64,000 bases of DNA from Chamaecrista fasciculata (lineage: Eukaryota; Streptophyta; Magnoliopsida; Fabales; Fabaceae). The stretch spans positions 30,310 through 94,309 of the forward strand of contig QANZ01021408.1 of assembly GCA_003254925.1 (NCBI GenBank), given 5' to 3'. The position numbers and the translations under genes are program-made. The stretch's first letter is position 1, and the number at the start of each line of letters is the position of its first letter. A model generated the notes under the pieces. The model did no database searches. It was not told where the DNA came from and saw nothing but the letters and a program-made list of their open reading frames with translations. This document shows positions 1 through 10,487 of the stretch, in pieces.

Positions 1-1300
1 TAAGTGAGCCACCCATTGGAGCCACTACACAACTAAAGGATTAGGGGCATAGAGAGGAAAACCTAGTTCTCAGAGTTTTGTTATGAGGATGGATGAATCA
101 GGTACGCTCTTTATTGTTTTATCTTCAATATTCTAACATTTCAATTGGCTCGATTAAAGTCGCTTCCGCTTATGTTTCGCTTACAATTATAACTTAAGTT
201 TTAAAATTACTTTTAAAATAACCAATTATTATTTCTAGTTTATTATAAAAATTAAATAAGAAAAAAGATAGTAAAAGCTGAAAGTTTATTCAATTTTAAC
301 GTACAATACTTTTTTTTGACATTGTTAAGTAATGGTTGTATCCCCACAAATTTATTTTTATATTAAATTGTACCTTCAAATTTTTATATTTTGATTCAAT
401 TGTATTCTAATGTCTAATGCCCTTAAAATCGTTAACGAAAAATGCTTACATTATAGTGACATCGAAAATGATTTTTTTGCATATTTTATTTTAGTATCAA
501 TTGTTTCCCAAAATTTTTACATCCATGTCGTTTAATGTATCCTAAACTTTCACATTTTTTATTAATTGTATCCCAAAAATATTGACGTTAGCATATTTGT
601 CGACAATTTAAATAATGTTAGGTCTTGACGTACAATTGAATAAATATATATAAAAGATTTAAGAGTACAATAATTGACCATATAAAAAAAATTGATGGTA
701 CAACAATTGACATTTATTCCGTAATTTAGAAGTACCAGATGTATTTTGCATAGTACTAATTTTACTCATATACTTGTAGAAAATTGTGAAGCTTTGTGGT
801 GGGACTAAACTGAAATGAAGTTTATTATACAAGGACTAAACTTACAATTGCTCCACAAGGATTATAAACACAATCACTCATTCCTCTATTTCTTACTCTC
901 ACCCACGACACACTCACCCTTTCACTCTTACAATCTTCTTTACACACTTCACAACTCTTTAATTTGTTTCACTTCGTTCCACACACAGGACTACACACAC
1001 ATCACTCATATAATTATACTTTCTCAGTGTCGGTTCTATTCATTCACCACCTTACAATTATTTATATTTTATTTTTGGATATTGAGCATATGTAGCTTCT
1101 AGATTTATATATTAAATTATTATTTTCTTTGCTAGATTTTTTCCTAATCATTTCTAGATAATCTTACTCTAGAAAAATCTACTAACTTCAAGAGAGAGAG
1201 AAAGTAGGTGCTATTTCAACAATACAAAGTGATCGATTATAATTAATTAAAATATTAAATCGTCTAGACTCATCAACTTTCACAGTAATGTTTCAATATA
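1..1300. other. Non-coding upstream DNA
   Basis: AT-rich sequence with many stop codons in all frames. It holds scattered short stretches resembling arms of foldback repeats (phrases such as 'ttgtatcccaaa' and 'caattgac'). I see no gene, RNA or intact mobile element. A 95-codon ORF at 815-1102 is low-complexity His/Ser/Phe-rich and has no recognisable domain, so it is not annotated. Confidence 0.5.
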
Positions 1301-1307
1301 TTAAGAT

Positions 1308-1676
1308 TTTTTTGCTAATAGTATTTTTGGTACCTTCAAAGTATATGGTTATTTTCAGCCCTCAAAGTTTTTTCTGGTCAATTGTACTCCCAAAGTATAG
1401 AGTCAGTTTCAATTATACCTCTAAAGTTTTTTTGAGTCAATTATACCTCAATTTTTTTCTTTTTTATATTAATTGTACACCCTTAATTTTTTTTTCTTTT
1501 ATGTCAATTGTACTTTCAAATTGGGGGTATTTGGGGTGCAATTGACTCAAATGTGAAATATTACGGGTATAACTGAAACTGATTCCATACTTTAAGGGTA
1601 CTACTGATCCAAAATTTTTTTTGAGGGTATAACTAAAAATAACCACATACTTTGAAAGTATCAATAGTATTTTGCC
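1308..1676. repeat. Foldback (long inverted repeat) element
   Basis: The left arm (from about 1308, running through 'ttcaaagtatatggttatttt') is the imperfect reverse complement of the right arm ending near 1676. The arms meet around 1500. The repeated internal phrases 'ggtataactgaaac' and 'caattgtac' are typical of non-autonomous foldback elements. The outer ends resemble those of the foldback at 18444-20408. I could not identify a clean target duplication. Confidence 0.55.
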
Positions 1677-2301
1677 TTTTTTATTGTTAGATATTTATAT
1701 AACATAAAATTTAAATTAAAACACCAATTTAGAAGTTTTTCCAAACTTAAGATTTTATTTCCCAATTCTCACTCTGTTATTTGCTAATAAAAGAAATAAA
1801 ATTGCAGTGTTAGGTAAATAAAACAAAGAGCAGGTAAGAGAGCGTCTTAATTGGAGGGCTCATATATCACACGTTCACATGCTAGCTAGGTAGTTGATTA
1901 TTATAATTTTTATTTGCGCATCTTAATTAGTACGCGCATGTGTTTTATGACTAATATATATAATTGCACTATTTTCTCTTGGATCGGAATTTGCTGGTTG
2001 GATACGTGTCCAAAATTAATTGTACTTATTAGCTATTACTTATATCATTATATGAAGAAAACTAAACTAATCGTTTATCATCAAATATCAGAAAAGAAAA
2101 AAAAAACAAAAAGTTTCATAATTAGTTAATTCAATGTGTTGTTGCAATGTAATTGGGCGGATGGTTTGATGAATAGTTGAATAATTGATCCATGCATGGT
2201 ACGTGCTCTTTCTTTTAGTTTTTTTTAATCTGTATTTATTTATATTAATTGTTCTTGTATTATTAATGAATCTATATGATCGATCTGGGTACTAAATTCT
2301 A

Positions 2302-2307
2302 TATAAA
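2302..2307 (+). promoter_or_regulatory. TATA box of the terpene synthase gene
   Basis: The sequence ctaTATAAAgcc lies 61 bases before the ATG at 2363. That is a normal TATA position for a plant gene with a short 5' leader of about 25-35 nt. Inferred from motif and distance only. Confidence 0.55.
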
Positions 2308-2362
2308 GCCTAAGTAACTAAAGCAATTAAAATCCAGAAAATATATATACAATATTATCATC

Positions 2363-5300
2363 ATGGCTTTTCTCCCACTTGCTTCTTCTTCCTTCTCATC
2401 ACTCTCTAAAATGCTTCCTCTTCATGTAATTAATACAAAAGCTTCATGTTCATTCATAGCTATCAACACCTTTCATTATTACTCTTCTTCTTCAACTATA
2501 TTCCAATGCACCAAAACCTCAGTTTCAAATACACATGATGATGCAAATGATCAATCTACTCGTCGATCTTCTCAATTCAAACCTACAATTTGGCATAATG
2601 ATTATGTTCACTCTTTCTCTTCCAAATACAATGTACGTTCATGCATGCCTTTTAATTTATTAATAATTCTCTATTATTATATATATTATCTTCTTCATTT
2701 GCATATATATATACTAGCGGCTTTCCGTGCCCGTTAACGTTTGATTTGACATTTATAGTTATTTAGTGACTAAATAGTATATTTCTATTATTCAAGGACT
2801 AAATCGTTAGAAGTATGAAAATTAAAAGACCAAATAATAAGTTTTTACTTTCTTAAATCTCATCTACTACTTTCTCTCTCCCATTATCTATTCAGTTAAT
2901 TTTTTTTTTCTTTTTTAATTTTTTAATTTACTATTTTTGACCAACCATAAAGGGTGGAGCCATATAATATAAAATATATATATTAATTAGATGTTTGATT
3001 ATTACTACATATTTGTATGATGCAGAAAGAATCATATGCATGTGAAAGCAAAGTGCTTAGGGAAGAAGTGAGGATGATGCTTAGCAAAATGAAAGATCCT
3101 CTTCATCAACTTGAGCTCATTGATGTGTTGCAAAGGCTTGGAGTGGCTTATTATTTTGATGCTGAAATAAAGAAAATATTGCAAGATCACTACAACAATA
3201 ATATTATTGTTGTGGATAATAAGTTGAAGGGTGACAAAAATTTATATGCCACAGCACTTGAGTTTAGACTCTTAAGGCAACATGGACATCATTTATCGAC
3301 AGGTACTTATATTCACTTTAATTTATATATAAAACAAATATGTCAACTATAGAAGATAGATTGACTGAGACATAATATGTAATAATTTATTAATGGTTAA
3401 ATAGTCATTTTGGTCCTCAAATTGTAGGGTTAGTTTCATTTTGGTCCTTAAATTATTTTTTGTTCCATTTTGATCCTCAAATTATTTTTTGTTCAGATTT
3501 TGGTCCCCAAAAAATGATTTTATTTCTAATCTTGACAAATGAGATGAACCATTCCTCACTCATATATATGTGTCATAATAAGCAAGTTGACACAGTGAGA
3601 AAGAAAAATCTCCACTTGTAGTCACAAATTAGAGATAAATTTATGGTTGATTTATCTTTTAAGAAGTAAAATTTTTTCTTTCTCTTCTGGCCAAATCACT
3701 TATTATAAGTTTGAGGATCACAATGAAGAAAATATAAAAGTTTGGGGACTAAAACAGAACAAATGTGAAAGTTTGAGGACTAAAATGGAACAAAAAATAG
3801 TTTAAGGACCAAAATGAAAATGACCCCATAGTTTGAGGACCAAAATGCCCATTTAACCTTTGTTTATTTATTTATGTCTAATTAATTGATTTCTCTTGTT
3901 GATGCAGATGTGTTTGATAGCTTTCAAGATGAAATGGGTAATTTCAAAAGCTTCGTGACTGAGGATATCAAGGGAATGTTGTCACTATATGAAGCATCAT
4001 TTCATTTAGTGGAAGATGAAACCATTTTGGAAAAAGCAAGAGATTTTACCACAAAACATCTCAAAGAATATGTGAATGTGATGAGGACCAATAATAAAGA
4101 TAATGATGATGATGAGATGTCAGTGTTAATCAAGCATGCTTTGGAGCTTCCATTACATTGGAGAATGCAAAGATGGGAGGCTCTTTGGTTCATTAATGCA
4201 TATGAAAGAATGGACAATATGATTCCTACTTTACTACACTTTGCCAAATTGGATTTCAATATGCTTCAAGCCATCCATCTTGAAGAATTGAAGCAAACAT
4301 CAAGGTGATCGATATATATTATTTTGTTTGTTTTTTAATTAGTTTAAACAAATGTTTTTGCATTTGAAAGTTTGAATTGCAAGGTTCATCTATTATATAT
4401 ATATATATATAGTAATTAATGATGATATATGTCTAATTAATTAATTATTGCATTTTTAGATGGTGGAAAAGAATTGGAATTGCAGAGAAGTTGAGTTATG
4501 GAAGGGATAGATTGGTGGAGGGGTTTCTTTGGGGATTGGGATTAAGTTTTATGCCACAACATGCGAATTTGAGAAAAGTCAAAACAAAGATAGTTGTACT
4601 CATAACAGCAATTGATGACATCTATGATGTCTATGGAACTTTGGAAGAACTAGAACTCTTCACACAAGCCATTGACAGGTATTCCATATTACATGAAGAG
4701 AAGTATATATATCTTAATTGATTAATGAAAATTGATGAGAATAATTTGATTTGTGATGCATGCATGCATATATGATAGGTGGGACATAAATGCAATTGAT
4801 GATCTTCCATATTACATGAAGATATGTTTCTTTGCACTGTTTACTTTTGTGGATGAGTTGGCTTTTGACATTCTAAAAGACAAAGGGCACTACGTCATTC
4901 CACACCTTAAGAAAGTGGTATACATATAGAACTATATTTATTTGTTTCTTTTATTTTATGAATTTACTTAATATTCAAATAAGATGCATGATTAATACTG
5001 GCTTAGCTTTAATCATTGATTGTTACTGTGTGAAAAATTTCAGTGGACAGATTTATGTAAAGCGTATATGAAAGAGGCAGAATGGTATTATAGTGGACAT
5101 ACACCAAGCATGCAAGAATATATTGAAAATGGATGGCTTTCAATAAGTGTACAGGTTGTACTTGTTCATGCTTACTTAGCAACTGATCAAAACCTAATTA
5201 AGAAGGAGGATTTGAATTTGTTCTTACACCAATACCCTAATATCTTTCGCCTTATTGGAATCAATTTTCGCTTGGCTGACGACCTCGAAACTTCCAAGGT

Positions 5301-6289
5301 ATATATATGTGTGTGTTAAGGAAGATCATTTGTATTATTCAATACATCTTATTGTATTTTATATAGAACTCTAATTTTTCAATGAATAATATTGTCTTCA
5401 ATTTGAAATATAAATTACACTTTGGTACCCTGTGGTTTGAAACTTGACACTTTGGTACCCTGTGGTATTCTCCATTAACACTTTGGTACCCTTTGGAGTT
5501 ATTTTGTAATTTTAACCATAACAAATTTTGCAAAAATTACATATTGACCCCAAAAAATTTTCAAAAAATTACAAATAGGTCCCTGGATTCATATTATATA
5601 GGGACTAAAATGAAAAATTTAAAATTTTTTTGGGGTCAATATGTAATTTTTGTAAAATTTATTATGGTTAAAATTACAAAATAGCTCCAAAGGGTACCAA
5701 AGTGTTAATGGAGAATACCACAGGGTACCAAAGTGTCAAGTTTCAAACCACAGGGTACCAAAGTGAAATAGGGTCAAACCACAGGGTACCAAAGTGTAAT
5801 TTACCCAAAATTTTATAACAACTGTTTGACAAGTTTCAAAAGATAATCTAACACTGAATAATTTGAAATGTTTTAAGGAAATCACTCATATTATTCAACA
5901 TACAATATAGACATGTTATTAATTGTTATTCATTTTGATTTTTGGTTTTGTTGATTGATCATGTATATATATATATTCAGGATGAGATGAAGATGGGATC
6001 TGTTCCAAAAGCAGTTGAATGCTACATGAATGAATATGGAGTTAGTGAAGAAGAAGCACGTGAAGGAGTGAAAAGCATGGTATATGAAACGTGGAAGAAG
6101 TTGAATGAAGAAATTAGAAATTCACCTTTCAATGAGAGTTTCACAGAGATTGCTGTGAATCTTGTAAGGATCGCACAGTGGTTTTACCTTCATGGAGATG
6201 GCTTTGGTATTGAAGACCATGAAACTAACTACCGAATTTCATCATTACTCTTTCACTCCATTCCTATTTCTGAGGGTTGTACTAAATAA
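2363..6289 (+). CDS. Terpene synthase, TPS-b type (plastid monoterpene synthase-like)
   Basis: Seven exons read as one frame of 621 aa: 2363-2632, 3026-3302, 3908-4304, 4460-4678, 4779-4917, 5044-5298 and 5981-6289. All junctions are GT-AG and phases agree. Residues 1-60 are Ser/Thr-rich with few acidic residues, as in a plastid transit peptide. The RRX8W motif follows (R67, R68, W77). The class I site shows RDR at 330-332, the metal-binding DDIYD at 367-371, and a second metal site DDLETSKDE at 513-521 (Asp in place of the usual first Asn). The seven-exon layout, RRX8W and length are those of TPS-b enzymes, which ionise geranyl diphosphate (some use farnesyl diphosphate) and release acyclic or cyclic terpenes. 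The product cannot be read from sequence; ocimene/myrcene-type synthases are the nearest guess. Transposable elements sit in introns 1, 2 and 6 without touching splice sites. It is likely functional. Confidence 0.9.
2714..2974 (-). mobile_element. Short Helitron-like element in terpene synthase intron 1
   Basis: Read on the minus strand, the element ends in a GC-rich partial hairpin (cgttaacgggcacgg) followed by aaagccgCTAG and a flanking T. It begins with tttatattatatggctccacc after an A. These ends match the copies at 29370, 45884 and 46704. The TC start has decayed to TT here. Helitrons insert between A and T, start with TC, and end with a hairpin plus CTRR. About 261 bp with no coding capacity, so non-autonomous. 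Confidence 0.65.
3395..3858. mobile_element. Foldback/Mutator-like element in terpene synthase intron 2
   Basis: The terminal inverted repeat starts ggttaaatagtcattttgg and ends as its complement catttaacc. The arms carry repeated 'ttttggtcctcaaa' phrases and the centre is unique. The flanking 9-mers tttattaat and tttgtttat agree at 7 of 9 positions, a weak sign of a 9-bp target duplication. The internal part resembles the element at 52117-52720 in a receptor-kinase pseudogene intron, so this is a family. No ORF. Confidence 0.6.
5408..5806. mobile_element. Palindromic GGTACC-repeat foldback element in terpene synthase intron 6
   Basis: Nearly the whole segment folds on itself. The left arm has 'cactttggtaccctgtgg' three times. 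The right arm has its complement 'ccacagggtaccaaagtg' four times and ends aatttaccc. A sister copy lies at 17037-17466. The left arm here lacks one repeat, and its outermost ggg has changed to ata, so the target duplication cannot be read. No coding capacity. Confidence 0.7.
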
Positions 6290-6478
6290 AATTATTTAAG
6301 ATGATGAATAAAATTATTTATGTAAGAAGTTGATGATTATTAAGATTCATGCAAATGGTACCTTTCTTTAAGCTTGAAAGTTGTCAAATATTCAATAGAA
6401 ACTAAAATGTTTGTCAAATATTCAATAAATTAAATTGATTGAGCATTTTCATGTGTACATATTGTTATGATCGAATTC

Positions 6479-8403
6479 GAGTATATTATTGTAGCTTTTC
6501 ATACTATTCTGGACTCTCTCTTAATGAAAACAAGTCGAAACTCTGGTTTTCTCATACTGTCAAGTCGTCAACTAGTAGGAGTCTTTTCTCTGATACCTTA
6601 GATGTTTCTGCTACAAATTATCTCGGCAAATACCGAGGTTTACCCTTAAAGCCCTTTCATAAGAAAAATGATTTTGATTTTATTCTTGAAAATATTAAGA
6701 ATAAGCTTCAATCATGGAAGAAAAATTGCTTGTCTATGGCTGGTAGAGCTTTACTCATATCCACAACCATCTCTTCTATCCCATCCTACTTCATGAATGC
6801 TTTATCTCTTCTTAAGACTATTCTTAATAATATTGACAAGCTCAATAGGAATTTTTTCTGGAATCATGATAATAATAGCAAAAAACTGCATACTATTAGT
6901 TGGGGTAGAATCACTAGGCCTAAGGCTTTAGGTGGTACTGGTTTACGAAAAAGCTCTCTTCTTATATGCTTGTTACATGGCTAGAAATAAATGGAAAATT
7001 TTAGTTTGTAAAAACAGCCCTTTTGCTTCTCTCTTTGCTGCTAAATATGGTAACAATCTTGAGAAAAGACTCTATCAAAAATCCTACATTAGGCAAAGCT
7101 TAGACAAAGATCTCAATCTCTTTTTTTTTTTTGGTGAGGAAGATCTCAATCTCTTTAGAAATAACACGAGAACTCTTATTGGTGATGGTCAATCAACCTC
7201 CCTTTGGTTTGATTTTTGGTTGCCTAATGGATCTATTAGATCTAGACTGTTTGGTCCTATTAACCTTTAACTCATCTAAGATCAATGTTAATAATATTTC
7301 TTCAATGAAACTTTCGCACGACAGAACTCACTCTTGGCTTTGGAAAATTCACTGCTTAGCTAAAGATAAATTCTCCATTTGGCTTATTTTGAATGATGGT
7401 CTCAAGACTTCCACTAAGTTATACATTCCTTGAACATTTTGCAACAATTAATTTGCTCTTTATGTAACTGTAATCATGAATGCAGAAACTATCTCTTTAG
7501 ACTCTGCCCTTCTTCTAAGGATATATGGGATTACTATAATGTCAATAATGATTTCTTTCAAAAACATTCCTCTCTCTGGTTTAAAGAAAACTGTATAAAT
7601 CAATCTTTGTTCAAAAACTGTCCTTGGAACATTATTTTTGTTTTCACCATTAAACAGATTTGGCTTCACAGAAATCAAAAGATTTTCAAAGGGAAGGAAT
7701 TTAACTCTAATCAAGTCAGAAATGTTGCTTTTGCTAGAGCTTCTCCTCTTTTTCAACTCTCATCACCAGAAAACTTCTCCCTGTCTTCACATCCCCTCTC
7801 TATCTATTCTTGGAAAATGCCAAAAAAAAAAAACATTACTTCAAAATGAATTCAGATGAATCTGCCAAAGCTAACCTCATTAGTGTAGGTGGAATCATTA
7901 GAGTACTTTCATGGCAATTTTGTTACAGCCTTCACTTTCTTTATCGGTTTTGGTGGCTCACTACTAGCCGAGTTATGGGGAATTCACAAAAGGATTGAAC
8001 TTGCTATTGGACTGAATATTAAAAACATCATCATTGAGACAGATTGCTACATTGCTGTCAAACTTCTGCTCACTAATAATCTTCATCCGCAGCACCCTCA
8101 CTCTACTATATTATTGAAAATTGCATGATTCTTCTTTCTTTGTTTGACAGTTGGGAGATCCATCACATATTTAGGGAAGCAAATTCATGAGCAGACCTTT
8201 TGGCTAATCATGGCCGACGGAAGCTCCCACCTCTTATAATCTTCTCTTCTCCTCCACCATTCATTAGTATGGCTCTTCTTCAAGACAAACTAAACATCAA
8301 GATTGACAGAAAAAAGAAGAAGAACTGTCCTACATGACTGCTCTGGCCTTCTTTTATCTTTTTATCCTATATTTTCTATGGTACTATGCAAAAAAAAAAA
8401 AGA
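6479..8403 (+). pseudogene. Truncated LINE (non-LTR retrotransposon) remnant
   Basis: Broken ORFs on the plus strand resemble the 3' half of a plant L1-type ORF2. The late reverse-transcriptase and thumb region is at 6500-6960 (phrases LNENKSKLWFS, SMAGRALLISTT, SIPSYFMNAL). A zf-RVT-like region with DGQSTSLWFDFW is at 7130-7270, followed by WLWKIHCLAKDKFSIWL. An RNase H-like piece is at 7850-8130 (IIIETDCYIAVKLLL). Several frameshifts and stops separate these. A run of 13 A at 8391-8403 marks the poly(A) tail. The 5' half, including the catalytic YxDD region, is absent, as expected of a 5'-truncated insertion. It lies just downstream of the terpene synthase. No target duplication found. Confidence 0.8.
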
Positions 8404-8713
8404 TGCCTGAACTTTGAAAAGGGATGAAGGACCCCTTAGTTTTTTAGCTACTATTAATCACAACAATAGTTAATTTTTAGTTTGGATCAATGTAAAATGC
8501 AACAAAAATCATAAAATTACAAAGAAACTTATTTTTTAAAATAAAAATCATAACAAAAGGGGTTATTTGTCCAAAATCAAAAGTTCAACAAGTCTCTTGT
8601 CATTTTTGGAAATTCAAGGGACTTTTTGTACAGTGACTAAAATTCAGAGTTTAGCCGAAAAGATTACATTATATATATATATTAAGTACCCTCACTTCAA
8701 TTGTTTGTCTTGC

Positions 8714-9045
8714 AAATATTACATAACAAATAGGTTGAATGAAAAAAGTGATGTTTTTAGATTTGAAGTAGTTCTGTTGTAGATAATTACAGGTCGACCT
8801 ACTATCTCCAAAACTAATGCCAGAACCCACATCATTGAATGAGTGAGTTCCTGGCTTGCTACAGGTGACTATGACAGCGCCGATGATTCGAGATTATTGC
8901 TGGGCGAGTTTGACACTGAATCTGCAAGAAAAGCTATAGATATAGCAGGCTTGTTTAGCACTTGCTTCTGTTAATAGGCCAACTATGAGTCATGTGGTGA
9001 TGAAATTAATGCAATGCTTGCCTATTGAGACTTCTAGGAACTCAT
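8714..9045 (+). pseudogene. Decayed receptor-kinase last exon
   Basis: Translation shows [16 protein letters not shown], then IITGRP, HIIE, GEFDTESARKAIDIA and a degenerate tail. This is the same order as the last exon of the receptor kinases at 10488 and 48795. At least four stops and a frameshift interrupt it. It lies on the plus strand, opposite to the neighbouring intact kinase, so it is a fragment left by local duplication or rearrangement. No upstream kinase exons are recognisable. Confidence 0.8.
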
Positions 9046-9587
9046 CCAGGCCAGTGGCTTAACTGAAATTCAGTGGACAGAGTTCTCTTGCTAGGTAATA
9101 ATAGGCTTGCGAGTTTGAAAGAAAAAAGTTTGATGTACAAACTGATGTTCTCTTTTGTTTTAAGAGGCTTGAGAGGGTGGTTGTGAAGAATTTAACCATT
9201 GTGCTACTTTTGTTTTTAATTTTTCTTTTCTTGTCTCAATTATCTTCTCAGGCAGACATCATTTTACAGTATTGTCTATTGAAATTCCTTATAGGTATTA
9301 GGGTGAAATATCCTTTTAGCTTGTAACATTTCAGTTTCACGTTCTTTCTTGTGAATTTATTATCTGTAGAATTTTGAAGTCAAGTTATAGTGGCGACAAT
9401 AAACATCACGTGAAATTTTTATATAGGTATTACGCTTAGTCAACAAACAGATATGTAAACCAAATCTGATATGAAAACTGATATGACTCAGTCAGTTATG
9501 AAAAGATAAAAATTAATCGTGGTATCTCTCGTCTATTTGTTTTACTGGTGCAGATAAAAATTAATTCCATTTGAGTCAGGTGAAAGA

Positions 9588-9770
9588 CTATAAGTGTAGT
9601 GGTAAGCGAGCTGCATCTTAGGTTGAGGGACCTAGGTTCGAGTCTTGGATTCGACATTGTTGGGCCAAGAAGGCTTTACCTGTTCGTTCCCGGCCCGAAT
9701 GGGATTAGTCTTCGCTTAGACCGTTACACTGATAGGTAGGAGAAACTCATGGTGATACCAGAAAAAAAGT
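9588..9770 (+). mobile_element. tRNA-derived SINE candidate
   Basis: It has a box-A-like tgtagtggtaagcg at 9595-9608 and a box-B-like GGTTCGAGTC at 9635-9644. The spacing is that of an RNA polymerase III promoter. A GC-richer tail follows with 'ggcccgaatgggattagtc'. It cannot fold as a full tRNA. Ends are approximate and no target duplication was recovered. Confidence 0.5.
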
Positions 9771-9774
9771 TCTC

Positions 9775-9895
9775 TCACTAAGTATTTAATATAGTTACAT
9801 TACCATGCCTCAAACTTAAGACTTTTAGTTAAGTTGGATCAACTTTCAACCAATTGATCTACGTACTTAATGGTAGCAGGACAACCACGACCTAA
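9775..9895 (-). mobile_element. Second SINE-like piece, opposite strand
   Basis: On the minus strand it reads acgtagatcaattggttgaa, then gatccaacttaactaaaagt, then attaaatacttagtgaga. The same order of phrases occurs on the plus strand at 26984-27110, so the two are copies of one family. Box B is degenerate. It abuts the plus-strand SINE candidate at 9588-9770. Confidence 0.45.
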
Positions 9896-10269
9896 GGTTT
9901 TGTATGTCTATTTGTTTCGTTTATTTTTTAATTTTTTTTAACCTTGTCAATGTAAGAATAGTTTCTCGTGTTAAATGGAAGTATGGGAAAGGATTTTTGA
10001 GTTAATGTGCCATTGATTCGACCTATCTATTCTCAATCTGAGCCTGTGATTTTATTTGCAATTGTAAGTTGCTGCTTGCTAATTATAATTAACTTCACCT
10101 AGTAAGCAAAAATTCTGCCACGAAAATGGAATGATGTAAAGTAAACCATTAGACAAACTTCATTCAAGATTAACATTCAATCTACAAGTATAAGAAAGTA
10201 GTAGTTAGACAATGTATTTACACTATTGGTGATTTTTGTCAAAATTACTATATGCAATTCTTCATACTG

Positions 10270-10440
10270 AGCAGCCCAAGAGTGAAGTTGAGTAGTAAGA
10301 ACTCATAATCTCTTAACCAAGTGTTAAGGGTTCAATCCTTGACCTTAACTATAGAGAATTTCTAAAATCCGGAGCCAATTGTGTCACCTTTTTGAGATTC
10401 TATAAGCCATCGAATGATATAGTCACTGTGCTCGATGATG
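10270..10440 (+). mobile_element. Third SINE-like piece
   Basis: A box-A-like gttgagtagtaagaac at 10287-10302 and a box-B-like GGTTCAATCC at 10329-10338 are spaced as in a tRNA gene. The rest does not make a cloverleaf. It lies just downstream of the receptor kinase at 10488-16145. Boundaries are approximate. Confidence 0.4.
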
Positions 10441-10487
10441 GATATTTCGGTTACAACTAAAAAACAATAAATTCTTCATACAGAACA

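Larger units (their letters stand above)
9046..10487. other. Intergenic region with SINE-like pieces
   Basis: No protein-coding gene is visible. Apart from the three tRNA-like SINE candidates listed separately, the sequence is AT-rich and unique as far as I can see. It includes the presumed 3' flank of the receptor kinase whose stop codon is at 10488-10490. Confidence 0.5.

Noticed and set aside
9595..9645. Functional tRNA gene
   Set aside because: Boxes A and B are present, but the sequence does not give acceptor and anticodon stems and continues into a SINE-type body.
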